A DNA stretch of 64,000 nucleotides from Mycteria americana. Its lineage: Eukaryota; Chordata; Aves; Ciconiiformes; Ciconiidae. The notes beneath the pieces were generated by a model. That model was not told the DNA's origin. It ran no database searches and worked only from the letters and a program-made list of their open reading frames with translations. Each line of letters begins with the position of its first letter. Within the stretch, counting starts at the first letter, position 1. The stretch lies in NCBI RefSeq assembly GCF_035582795.1, contig NC_134365.1, forward strand, positions 139,465,077-139,529,076, read 5' to 3'. The position numbers and the translations under genes are program-made. Of the stretch, positions 12,681 through 25,077 are shown piece after piece.

Positions 12681-15600
12681 AGGTGCAGTGCGTGCCCCTT
12701 CCTGGGCAGCGAGCTGCCGCCCTGCCTCTGAAGCAGGGTTCGCCCGGGCTTTACCTCAGGCGGGCAGAGCTCTGCCTCCGCCTCTCCTTCTTACTTGGAG
12801 AGAGGGACAAGCGGCAGATCTCAACAGGGGTTTGGCTCCCTGTGCAGTTGGGGGTGTATGCTTCAGGTGACACTGGCACCTAAAAAAGCAATCGCCAAAT
12901 ACAGCTATAGCTTGGTATACGTTTAGTTAGATAGATATCGAATTACTTTTAGCTACCAGAGCTGTCCTTGAATAACCTGCAGCCGATTCTATATATACAC
13001 CATTCATTTTCCATCAACATGTTTGTTTTCCTCCATTGTTGCTTAGAAATGGGCTCACGTACAAACTACTGTCAGAAAATTGAACAAAGACAAAAAGGTC
13101 TTAGCTTTCAGCTAATACAGTTTTAGCTCATATGTATAAAAATAAATAAATTGCATTGGATAAGTGGCTTTAGAACCACCGCAGTTTTCCTGCTTTAAGC
13201 AAAGCTTTGCTTTGAGGAGCAAGGTCTTGAACATACATTTGATAATGCTCTGTCAGTGGAATTATTCATGACCAGATAAACCCCAGTGTTGCACAGTTCA
13301 TCTCTACAGACAGTTTTAGAGCTAGTCAAAAAGTCCTATCTAAGTAATTTTTCAAATGAATACTGGGTTTTCAATGAAACGGAATTTCTGCAAAGAAATG
13401 GTATTTTTTTCCAGTAAGGAACTTTCTCCATCAAAAAAAAAAAATCCAAGAGGAACAAATATATGTCCTGAATGTTTTAACCAGCAGCTGAGTAACAAAT
13501 GGTTTGGGTTAGGGAGTTAGGGGCTAATAGTTTGGGTTGCTCGCGTTACCATTCTCCGAGGTCTAAGCCATCCAGCCGGGTATTTCCACAAGTCACAGAC
13601 ACTTCTTGCTAAGTATTGCATCATTGCAGAGGCAATATAAAGAGGGGACAGAGCTTATGGACAAGAATGGGAACAAGAAATATTGTGACTTATCACAGCA
13701 TGATTTCAGAATCTATTTCAGTGTTGGACACATTGCCAAAGCCTCAACATATGAGGCCTGTTTATATGGCCCACTCACCCTTTTGCCCTCTTTGTGTTTT
13801 CTCCTTATGTAATTAAAAAGAAATGGGTTTAACTGTCAGCACTGTAGGCTCATAATAGCATCTCGTGTCAAGCTTGTGTTTCTTCCAGTTCATACATCTT
13901 CAACAACTAATTTTGTAGGCTACATTTTGTTCCGAGTTACTTGCAACTCTGAGTTTTGCCAGCTGTCCTGATTTCACTGTGATTTTTAATACTGGTTATT
14001 CTAAAATCTTTAGCTTTTGTGACAGGAGATCTCAGCTTCCGTTAAGAGTGCAGGTTTCAAATCTGAAAAAGAAAATTTGCTGATATGACCTCAGGATTAT
14101 CAGAACTAAAAGCAGTGCTAGACAGAAAAGGTTAATTTAACTTCAAAATAATGTAATAAAGGAAAAATCATACTTCACTGTAGACTCAAAACAACACCAG
14201 AACGTTTGAAATGGTCTGCAGAAGACAAGAAGACAACTTGGGCTGCTAAGCGTTTGGGTTTTTTTTAATATATGTTTGGCAGCACTGAACCCTACAATGA
14301 ACTAGCTCACTTGGTGAATGTCTTGACCTGCTCTCTTTTTGTCCCAAGGTATCCAGTTAAAACTCTTGTCCTCACATGCAGTCCTCTATTTGCTGGCTTA
14401 GTGGAATACCCAGACAATTCTTTTCAGCCCACTAAGACTTTTCTGCCCAACAGCTAATGAGTGTTTATCCTGTAGCTGCAATATAGAAACTGCAGTCAAT
14501 AAAACTAGTTGTGGAGGCTGACATGCAAAAGGAATAGTGTTGATTGACATGCAAAGTATGATTACCTTTCCTCTGGTTGTGATAGACTAAAATAGCGGAC
14601 CAGAATTCAAAAGTTTGTGTCATCACCACTTGAAGCTTTGCACTTTTCTAGAGGAAAAAACCCACCCCACTATTTCCCCTCTTTCTTTTTTGATTAAATG
14701 AGAACAAGAAGGGAACTACCTGTCTAACAGCAGAAAGTAAAACTTTCAACAGGAAATTGCTTTCTTCCTTTTATCATCACATTGTGGGTAGAAACAGTCT
14801 TGCCTGATGTAGGATGTAATAATCAGCAAAGAACGAGACAATTCTCTTTCCTAGTAACTAGATCTCAGTAAGTATTGGTCAGTTTAGCCAGGACAAAGAC
14901 TGCAACAATTACTAGTCAGCTGGACCTGAGAAAGCATATGTAATTCTGCTCCTGCAACAGAAAGCCCTTCCTGCAAAGGTATGAGAGCAAAGGAAAAATA
15001 AGAGACTTTAAAATATCAGAAGCAGAAATTGGACTACCAAGAGACTCTGATTTACATTTTCCCCCATCTTCGTTTCATGGCAGTGCACAGTTTTGCAAAT
15101 CTTACCATATCGCTCACTCTATGATGCTCCTTACAGTTCCCATACTAAAAATTGTTACACCCTAAAAAATATCACTCAAAGTAACACAGGGCTTTTGTAG
15201 TTTTTGTATCACGATTACTTCTGATAATTTTTTTTTTCTTCCAAATTACAGCATATCTTTATGGGGGAATATCTGTTAGGGAAAAAACCCAGCCTTTTAA
15301 AAGAACTGACAGGAATCCCTGTTGGGTCTCTGGAAATACAATCTGAATATCAAGTTATTTCATTCCTTCCTTTCACAGTCATAATTTGCAAAAGACTCTT
15401 TTGACCAATTTCTGCCCTCAGTTGCAGCATTTAATTGTCAAATGTTAGCAAATCATGTCTCTGGTTTCAAAAGAGTCGATCATGAAAAATCTGAGATTTA
15501 AAATAAACAGTTGCAGGCTATTTTTATTTCTTGTGTGTATTTTTAAATGTTAGTGTACATCTGGGTCATGATTTCAAGATTTTCTCAGAATCTCCCTTAA

Positions 15601-16890
15601 AAAAATGAAAGCTAATATTTGTCTCTAATCACTTGTCTTCAAGGGCTTTGGCTTGAAGAATAAACAGCAAATATTGGAAGCCTTGATATGGAATAGCAGC
15701 AGCTGACAGCATTACAGTCACATCTGTCCAAACGTATTATCTCTGCATTTTGAGACCTGTGATTCTATTGTCTTCAAATGCTGATCTGGTTCTTCCAAAG
15801 CTTGTTCTATCCTGCAAGTATAAAAACATAAAAAGTTGTTAAATGAATAATGCTACTGAGAAAGCATAAAGTTTTGTCATAAGACCCCTGTAGTTGTTCC
15901 TACCACCCAATAACTTAGCATGTTCTTCATGATCTTGGCCACCCACTGCTCCCAAATTGCCCTCAGTGTTCCCAACTTCCACATAGCTCCAATCATCTCC
16001 CTCCCAGCTGTCTTCCAAATCCCCATTGCTTCCCTGCTGTGCTCTGTGGCTTCCAATTTCTGTGATTGTTTCTAATGTTACCTCTGGATATTTTCTGAAT
16101 ACTGAATATTTCAGCTGCTGCTTCTCTTTCAGATCCACAGCTCTGTAACACACTATTCAGCTGCTATTGAAATCTCTTTGATCACTTAGCTCTACTTTTC
16201 TTTGTCAGCAGATACAGCTCCTACTGCTTCACCTACTTTATTCTGTAAAAAAGCTTATTGCCCTTCTTACATTTATTCTGAGAGAAGACGCTAAGCCAAA
16301 AAGCTTTCATAAATTTTTCCTAATGCGCATCATAACACACCTTTCTCAGCTCTAATCATCATCTAACAAGTGGCACCCTATACAATGCATGATCAATGGA
16401 GAAAAAAGAAAGAATTTTCAAACCACAAGTTATATAAACTTAACTGTTCACCGTATGCTTTGTTATCAGGACATTTTTACATTTTCCTAGACTGTTCTTA
16501 GCCCCCTACTTATCTCCATAGTGATGTTCTCTTCTTCTCTAACAGATTTTCTCTTAAACTACCTTTAATTGAGCAATAAAAAATTGTCTTTTGGTGCTGC
16601 AAAACCTGGAAAACTTGTCACTATTTTTCCAGTCTGAGCTTCAATGGCTATGTTTCAGCCACAGTAAGCAATCATTTCATTATTCTGGTAGTTATGACAG
16701 GTTACTGAACTTATGTTTATGTCACCTCATAATGCTGCAGTTTTCCCAGACAGCTTACAAAGTACTTTTCAGGATTCTCATATCTAAAAAGGTACTATCT
16801 GGGATACATGGCTTGTCCTGAGCATGAATTTTCTGCCACATAACAGTAGCGAAAATGATCTACTGAAAGTATTTTTGTAGGTACTGTAGG
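12681..16890. other. Intergenic sequence upstream of PRPS2
   Basis: AT-rich non-coding DNA with no recognised gene or RNA. There is a (TTTTTT)-type stretch near 14260 and an A13 run near 13431-13443. One minus-strand open frame at 15839-16153 (105 codons, acidic, unrecognised) is described among the findings and is not called as a gene. Confidence 0.7.
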
Positions 16891-16894
16891 TATT

Positions 16895-16980
16895 GCTATG
16901 GAGGAAAGGGCCAGACTAGGTGATTTCTTAAGATCATTTATAAATCTTATTTTCTGTAATGCTACTGTTATTCTAGATTT
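16895..16980 (+). mobile_element. Old CR1-like LINE 3' end fragment
   Basis: The string ccagactaggtgatttctt followed by aagatc and a degraded tctgtaatgctactg resembles the diverged 3' terminus of a CR1 LINE (the 'gactaggtgacct...ccttctaat...attctgtga' pattern). Only about 80 bp is recognisable and it is too short for a subfamily call. Confidence 0.45.
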
Positions 16981-18449
16981 TGTCACTGCCAGGAGTTTCT
17001 TATGGGTTTCGCAATAATATAATGCTTCATTACTTAGACTTTTTCCATATTAAGTCATCATACAGTCATGACTTGTGTTCATACGTCAACGCTTCTCTTG
17101 GACTATAAGTACTAGCATTTATGTCCATTATGGAAGTGTTTTGAAGATCGGGTAAGTTAAAACATCTTTTTTCATTTGCGTTTTTGTCTTCTGTAGTAAA
17201 TAATAAATTGACCTTGACTGACTCAGCAATGGGTTCTCATGGAGAAAAAAAAAAAACTAAACCCTCAAGAGCTGTCATGTATTAAAATCTTGTTGTCCAG
17301 CCAGCTTTGTTACACATTTGATTCCTTCTCAAGATAAGGTCTCAGTTCCTTAAGTTTCTGTTGCAGCTTATCCCTGTTAGGAAGCTCCAAGTTGAAGGAA
17401 GGAATTTACTTAATTGGAAGCAATCTGATTCCCTTTGTTTTGTCCTAACAGTTTAGACTGGGATCCTGCAGTTTGGGTTTCCCAGTGAATCATGAAACAT
17501 TTTAATTTTTGCACAAAGATTTAGTTCCTATTGCTAGGTCATTTCTCAACTTCTTCTAGGAAAACAATCATATGCTGCTTTAATTCCTTTCTTGTTTCAA
17601 ATCTGTTTTTCAAGTGTTTACAGAACTTCAAGTTTCTACAACACCTCTTACTTTAATTTCTTTTCACTGGTTTTTCCTTTCTTCCATGATTTTGCCCACT
17701 TGAGCTCCAAAGGAACATTAGCTCATAATCTTCATCCTTGAAAACTGCATCTCAGCTCTAGTACCAGGGTTTTTACCTCCGATTCCTCCAGTTAGTCAAC
17801 CACCAGTTTTCAGCATCTTCTGTGTTACCACCTGCACGAGTAAATAATGGCAAGACCGTAGACTAATCTTGGAATTAAATATTTCTTTGTAAGTCTATAT
17901 ATAAACAGGATTGCTGTTGCTTTACAGAACGCAAGCTCTAGGGACTGCACTATTGGAGAAAGAAGCATATCAGTGCCAAACAGGTGGAAAGAGCAGATCA
18001 ATATATATCATCCATTCAGATATCAGAGGCAAAAGACCAAAACTGTCCAGAAAACCATTTTCTACCCCTTTAAAAATAGCCTAGTTCAAGATAAAAGAAC
18101 AAAGATTTCAGCTTCTTTTGCAAGACTAAAGCTTGTGCATTCTGCTTCAGGCTACTTTAGAAAGTTTTAGCTTGTCTTCTATGCATCTTGTTTCTAAGTC
18201 TGGGCAGTCACAGGGCTCCAGCTTAGCCTGCAAGCCTGTATGCTTATTCTCCACTCTAATCTTCTACTAAATCAACACATCACCATGCTGTGCCTCAATT
18301 CTGTCAAATCACATTTTCCAAGAGAAAACCGTTCTGCATGGACATTTTTGACTGGCAAAAGATAAGGAAAGAGAAGCAAACGAGAAGAAAAGAGATCATA
18401 ATCTGAGACTGCAGTCTTTCACATCATACTTTCAGAACCACAGGCATTT
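16981..18449. other. Intergenic, nothing recognised
   Basis: AT-rich non-coding DNA. I see no coding similarity, RNA gene or dated repeat apart from an A12 run near 17247-17260. Confidence 0.6.
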
Positions 18450-18545
18450 GCTTTTGGCTGTAGTCAGAGGTGGAATGTCAGATATCTCTGTCAGATTTGG
18501 TCTGACCCAGTATAGCCTTTCTCATGTTGTTATGTTCCTGTGTTC
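18450..18545 (+). mobile_element. Old CR1 LINE 3' end fragment
   Basis: The sequence tttggtctgacccagtatag followed by cctttctcatgttgttatg matches the well-known amniote CR1 3' terminal motif 'ggtctgacccagtatggc...ttcttatgttctta'. The upstream 50-60 bp ('agtcagaggtggaatgtcaga') also fits. It is a heavily 5'-truncated ancient copy with its 3' end to the right. Confidence 0.65.
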
Positions 18546-20787
18546 TGACAGCATAGAAATCCAGGGCGTCAAGTCAACCTAAAGAAAAGTCTCCCTGAAA
18601 GCAGACAGCTCCTAGCGTACTTTGAAAGTCACAGGGTAGATTGCTGTGATGCTCATTCTCCTAACATTATTGTACTATTGCTGCTTCAAAAACAAGATAA
18701 TATATTCAGATTACATAGACTTTCCATCAGCTTTGGGTAAAACTCACTAAGGAAAGCTTTTAGGAGCTGTCTTGTTGTTTCTCTGGCTGTGGTTATGCAG
18801 TGAGACCCAAGACTACTTCCTTGCTTCCACATCTGAGTGAGTATTCCATGTCAGGACAAGATCTGCACATAGACCATTAGTTATCAGCTATGTCTTGATA
18901 AAAAAACCAAGCACACCAAAAGGAAGGGATCTGAAGTACACTCTAAAACCAAACCAGGACTGAAAGAGAGCCCATCTATTACTGAGTCAAAACTTACTTT
19001 CCCCTTCCCGTTCCCACAGTATAATTGCTATAAATGCTGCTAGTTATTTAAGAAATGGGCATAGAATCTTCATATAACACCAGGCAAAAAAATAAAAATA
19101 TTAACAAAGTAGAGCAGAAATAAAAATGAGAAAAATATTCTTTTCTGAATCTGAAATTATTAAGTATCCCTACAACTTTGCTATACTCACAAACAAAAAT
19201 GACAGAGATCACTTAATTTGAATTTGGTATATTTTCTTTGATATTCAAAAACTCCTCTATGGCAGCTTCTTTAAACTTTTTTTGCAATATTTGGGGAAAA
19301 AAAACCCGAACCCAACAGAAAATACTTTTACCTACCTATGTATTCTTTCCAATTGATAAGTATTTAGACATTATTGAAATTCTAACTAAGGATTTGGCAA
19401 AGAGTGGAAAAATATTTTTCCATAAATATTTTGAAGAACGCCAAATCAACTTCACAATAGTGTTATTATTTGAGACAGCTGTAAAAGGTGTGTGTTTTAT
19501 TCAAAACTGGCGCGAGAAATATTATCTTCACTAGATAAGGACAGGCATGCAAATCAAGTTTCACTAACACTGGCATAACAAGTACCAAGAAATAAAAATT
19601 ACATGAAACATAACAAGACTGGGTATCCCTAATTCACCATAAGTCACTCCACCTTCAAAATGTTTCTTCATGTTGCCCGTCTTCATATACAAATCAAACC
19701 AAATGAAAGCTACATCGCTAATATTTGGTTCTTTTTGATTATTCCAGGCTGATTTCAATGATAGCTTAATTAGTTATGTTCAGGATTGGACACACTGGGT
19801 TTTACTTCATCCTTACTCTAGGGAGAAGTTACAGTGGCTTGTGTTTATTAGCTTCATTCTCATTAAAAAGAAGTTCTTTCATCCCACATGATCAGGTGCA
19901 GACTTATGAAGTGGAAGGAAGGAGGGTGAGAGATCAATACACAAGCACTGACTGTTGTGGTGCCTGCATTCCCAAGTTATGTAGGAACCGCCATGGGCCC
20001 GCTGAGACTGCCAGTTGGACTGCTGACCTCCTTAGTGAAAGGGTCATTGACTTGTACGGAGGAAATATATGTAGAGAACATTTCTACTTTAAAGTAGACC
20101 TACTTAAGTGTTGAATGTGATATCACAATTGCTATGCGACACGGATTGTTTAAAAAAATTAATACCTGCTCAAAAAGAAATTATTAAAACAGACTTAAAA
20201 ATACAGCAGCTATCCCCACACAGCTTGCCAATTTTACAACTAAGTACATTTGCTTCACACTCGAAAGGTTTCCTCCAAGATTAGAGGAACTAGAAACTTT
20301 CAAGTGTATATATGTAAGTTTGACTTTGCAAAAGCTGAAAGCATTGATCATACAGGTCCAAAAAGCATTTCTACATCAATGAGGTCTTGCAAAGACTTTT
20401 GATACTTTAACATGCTAAAAAATCTGAAGCCTTTACCAAAAAACAATAAAAAAAAGATAGTTATAATGGGGGAAAAAAAAGTATATGTATACAAACCTGC
20501 TTCAAACCATTCACATATTAATGTTCACTTCTATTATAAGGCTAAGCAGGGAGGAATAAATATTAAAGAAGTACAATATGTTGGTGCATATTTCTTTCTG
20601 AAATTATTTTAAAACATAAATTTCTCAGTAGTTTTGTTTCAACATAATGGTATAACAATAACACATCCTAAAAGTACTACACGGGTTTGTTTTCTGATCT
20701 TGTCTTGTATCCTGACTTCAAATCACTCATGAATCTCTGCTCTAGTATTCTATGAAGCATATCAATGAATAAAATTACTCATAAATA

Positions 20788-20837
20788 AGATACATAATAA
20801 TGCATCAGTTGAAGATACATAATAATGCATCAGTTGA
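20788..20837 (+). repeat. Perfect 25-bp tandem duplication
   Basis: A 25-nt unit starting agatacataataatgcatc occurs twice head to tail (20788-20812 and 20813-20837) with no mismatch. Identity this high implies a recent duplication or slippage event. Confidence 0.95.
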
Positions 20838-21396
20838 GGAACTTTATGATTTGGATGAAGGTTAAAGCTGTGTATGTGTGTCTACTTCTTGCCTTGTGTT
20901 CAAGGTCCATTTTCATCAAATCATTCTCCAGGGTTCCTGTATTATTTATATCAAAAGAGGACTCTCCATTTTCAAATCTTCTTTAAAATCTTTACATCTT
21001 TAAAAAAATCTTCAAATATTTTAATTTTTCCCTCTGCAAGTTTTATAAGCTTGTTTCCTGTTTCCTGCTCATCTTTATGGAACTGTCTCTCAAAGGAAAA
21101 GGAAAATAAGGTATGTACGTGGTTAAAAAGAAATGAATGAAAAACCTCAGGCCATTTCTTGCCAAGATGAAATTCACAGTAACAGAGATCTCCTGGATTC
21201 TTCAAGAAGTAAAAGAGTAAAATATCCATGCCCTGCCCCTTTGTCCGTCTTGTTCCTATATTCCTCTTGAGTAGCTATGTTGGAACCTCCACAGATATCC
21301 ATAAATTCTATCATTATACCCATGGACACAATCATAGCGTAGCTTTTGCCAGTGGATATTCCAGTGCTAACAAAGGGGCAGGGTTTCTCTCTCGGT

Positions 21397-21488
21397 AGGA
21401 AAGGTGAAGTTAAATTATTTCCACAAGCAAATATTCCATATCAGGAAAGGTGAAGTTAAATTATTTCCATAAGCAAATATTCTGTATC
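21397..21488 (+). repeat. 46-bp tandem duplication
   Basis: A 46-nt unit starting aggaaaggtgaagttaaatt is present twice in tandem (21397-21442 and 21443-21488), differing at about three positions, all near the end of the unit (cacaagc/cataagc and ttccatatc/ttctgtatc). Confidence 0.95.
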
Positions 21489-23439
21489 AGTAGCCTTGGC
21501 AATCTAATGGCAACGACATAACATTTAGCTTTGTTAGAAAAGCAAAAAGGACATTTGCTGCTTAACACTTACAATTGCATAGAACAGCCAGCTGTTATAC
21601 CAGCATATATAGCCTGAATCCTCACCTCCTGCTTGCACAGACCTCTGTTTCCCCTGCTGTTCTGGTGGTACTGATGAATCTTGTATACCAGGGGACTGAG
21701 AAAGAAGGAAAGGGTCACAAGAGCGAGGGAACAGCTAAAAATAGAGTGGGGGAGAGAGAGAAGGTTTCCTTTCTCTGCTTCTCGACAGACCTTCTGAAGT
21801 GTCTACAACGTTCTGACATCCCACTTATCCTCACCTAAATCTTCTCCTCTGTCCATCCCCCAACAGGTTAACACGCCAAAACTTCCTAAATCCCATGGCC
21901 TGACCAGCTTTCCCAGACTCTAGAACATCACTGATGTTTGCCAGCCTTCCCTTTACGTTTCCTTTTAGCACTCCAAACCCTTTCTGCCAGCTCGCTCAGA
22001 ACTGCATTTCACCTACTTGCTGTGAAAGAAACTGTGAGCCAGCTCTTGATCTGACTCGCCATACAGAGGAATAAGACCCATACTCAGTACAGTGCTATAA
22101 AATCCTTCTGTGCCAAAGTTTGAAGAAGATCTTTATTTGGTGATAAAGTTCAGTTGCATCTGTTTAACCTGACATCTCTCCGTAGAACTCTGTTCACAGA
22201 TTTACATCATCTGAAACACTGTAACATTTAAAAGTACTATTTCAATAACTTTTCTTCTTTTCCCAGTGAAAAGTCAACAAGATCTGTATTTAAAACTGCA
22301 CAGAATGCATCATTTCAAATACTTAAACCATTAAACATTAATCAAGTGCTGTTCTACTAAGCTCTGAGGTATTGTGAACTCTCAGTCCTGCTTTGAGATA
22401 CTAATATTATAATGATCAGAAGATCTTAAGTTACTTCTGGCTTTGTGTCTTGGAACCTGTTTTGATCATTGGTTAACTAAGGCTTCTAAGCTATGGGTAG
22501 GAAGAGGTAAACTTCAATAAGCCTGGTCAAATCATGACCACCATTACCCCTAGGAAGAGGTAAAGGCAGAAGTCAGGGCTGTAATGGTTAAAAGGTCCTT
22601 TTGACTGGGAAAGGTATATAGATGTGCCCTGTTGACTAAGGAGAAAAAATGCAAGACAATGGAAATACTGTTAAGGTTCATGTCAAGAGTGTATATACTG
22701 TCTGTGAAGCTCAAGAAGAAATGGGATGCAGGCTTGTTTAACCACAAAAATCTGCAAAAATCAGGAGGAGGAGGGATTTTTCAAACTGTCAGCAGAAGCC
22801 TACAAAAGACTTCTAATGCTACATGGAGTCTTCAAATCTATTGGAAAAGCAAATGTACAGGATACAGCAATCTTATATACCAGTGAAGGAAACACATCCA
22901 AGAATTTTCCTTTGTACCGAGGCAACGTAGTGTGTAATTAAGGAAAATCTCTTAGCTTCCAAATCAGTGTCTGCGTGCAAACTGCCTATTGGTAATGACC
23001 CCCAGAATGATGATCTGCCGAACTGCCCCCAAGAAGTATTTGGGGAAAGCACTAGCTGGAAGGGCCAAGCTCACACCAGGGCACAGTTTAACAGTTTGTT
23101 AGCATAAAGGATCATGCTCTAAAGGTCAGCAGTACTCTCAGGCATGCTGAAATCTCCTAGTATAGGCACAGTTATTCCAGGAAGTCCTTATGGCAATGAT
23201 TTCTCCCCTGCCCTGTCCCCCCTCCAAGCCCCCCCGCAACCAAGCAAACTAGAAGAAGCTACTGGTGAAGTTGCTATTTTCGATTTGATTTTCACCAGAA
23301 AATGAAAACATAAAGACGGGAAGCAAGATTAGTGAAAGTGAATGAGAAGAGTTCATTATCATAAGAGAGGAAGGAGTCAAAGGATTAGAAGAAAAATAAA
23401 CCAAACTGTAACACACTCAAGGATCTGGAGATGGAGTCT

Positions 23440-25077
23440 TCTGGAAACGTAATTTAAATGGCAGAAGACTGCCAGGAAGGTAGCAGTAACTGAAAAGAGC
23501 TATAAATGGGGAACAGCAAACCTCTCTGATGCAAGACAGAAAGCAAAGATAAGAAATCACTGTGGCTCTACCAAGAGTTTTTCAACAACATGAGAATTAA
23601 AGAGAAATCATGCAAGGCACAAAGACATACCTCCATAAGTATGAAGGAATCAATACACAGGATTAACACACAGGGATAAAATCAGAAGGGTTAAGGGACA
23701 TAGCAAAGGTCAAAAAAGAAAGAAATACAAGCCCATTTGCTTACCAGGAAAGGAACACTCTCTTGGAGTTAATTCTGATTTTGACAAACTGATTTACCTC
23801 TGGAAGTGCCTATATCCACTGACTCTTAAGGAAACCAAGGGCAAAATTAGGCATTTCTGTTCAGCATCAGGACTCTGATAGACAGTTCATTTTCAGTGGT
23901 TAAAAGGGATTGCTCTACACAGAAAGAACAGAGAAGAGAGTGGAGAGGTAGAGTAGAAAATTCAAATAGTCAAATGTAAACATTCATAAAAAGTAAAATG
24001 CTTTTGACACAGTCTTCCACAGTATCCTTATAGCCAAATGGAATATTGGCTTGCTCATCAGGCTCAGAGGGTTGTGGTCAACTGTGCAAAGTTCAACTGG
24101 CAGCTGGTTACCTGCTGCATGCCTGAGGGATCGATCCTAGAGCTAATACTGTATAATTTCTTTATTAATAACCTGAACAACAGGACAGAGGTGCACACTC
24201 AGGAAGTTCATGAACAATACCAAATTGGGGAGAGTAGCTGATATGCTGGAGGGCAGGCCTGCTATTCAGAGGAACCTCAACAGGCTGTAGAAATGGGCCA
24301 CTATTAACCTCATGAACCTCAACAAAGGCAAATGGCTGGCACCTGGAGAACAATAAGCCCAGGCACCAATACATGCTGGAGACTGACCAGGTACAACACA
24401 GCTTTGCAGAAGAGGACCCGGGGTTCCTGGTGGACAACAAGTTGAATGCGAGCCAGGAATGCGCCTGTGGCAAAGGCAGCCAGTGGCATCCTGGGCTGCG
24501 TTAGCAAGAGTGTGGCCAGCAAGCCAAGGCAAGTGTTTCCCTCCTCCTCTGCTCAGCACTCATGAGACCCCTTCTGGGGTGCTGTGCAGAGCTTTGAACT
24601 CCCCGGTACAAGAAAGACACTGACACGCTGGAGCGCGTCCAGTGGAGAGCCACCAGGATGGTTAGAGGAACGGCACACATGACGGAAAGGGAGAGGGTGA
24701 GAGAACTGGGCTGGTTCAGCCCAAAGAAGAGAAGACTCAGAGGGATATTGTTGCTGTCTCCAGCCACCTCCTGGGAGGTTACAGAGATGGTGGAGCCAGA
24801 CTCTTTTCAAAGGTGCACAAAGGTAGGACGAGAGGCAACGGATACAAGCTGGAATGTGGGGAATTCTGATTAGAGACAGGAAAACCTACTTCACATTGGG
24901 GAGGTCCAACACTGAAACAGGTTGCCCAGAGAGGCTGAGAAATCTTTGTCCTTGGATATATTCAAAACTCAGCAAGACCCTGACAACTCAGTCTAATTTG
25001 ATCTACTTTGAAAAGGAGGCTAGATGAGATGACCCCCAAAAGTCCCTTAAAACATACACGATTCTACGATTATGAAA
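23440..25077 (+). mobile_element. CR1 LINE, 5'-truncated, decayed (copy A)
   Basis: From about 23990 the sequence follows the CR1 reverse-transcriptase region closely: 'cagtcttccacagtatcctt', 'gagggatcgatcctagagct', 'tttattaataacctgaac', 'ggaacctcaacaggctgtag', then the 3' portion ending in gattctacgattatga at 25061-25076, the CR1 terminal repeat. The 23440-23780 segment resembles the upstream CR1 body ('gatgcaagacagaaagca', 'gggataaaatcagaagggtt'), so the left edge is fuzzy. The reading frame is broken by many stops and indels, so it is dead. The interval 24486-24937 is about 99% identical to copy B at 37524-37975, while the flanks of the two copies are much more diverged. Confidence 0.85.

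Larger units (their letters stand above)
18546..23300. other. Intergenic, nothing recognised except two local duplications
   Basis: AT-rich DNA with no gene I can support. It contains a perfect 25-bp tandem duplication at 20788-20837 and a 46-bp near-perfect tandem duplication at 21397-21488. Some of 22550-23300 may be very old LINE-derived sequence, but no diagnostic motif was seen. Confidence 0.6.

Noticed and set aside
24165..24873. Open frames on both strands repeated almost identically at 37268-37911
   Set aside because: They are frames within two CR1 copies that share a nearly identical tract, not duplicated host genes.
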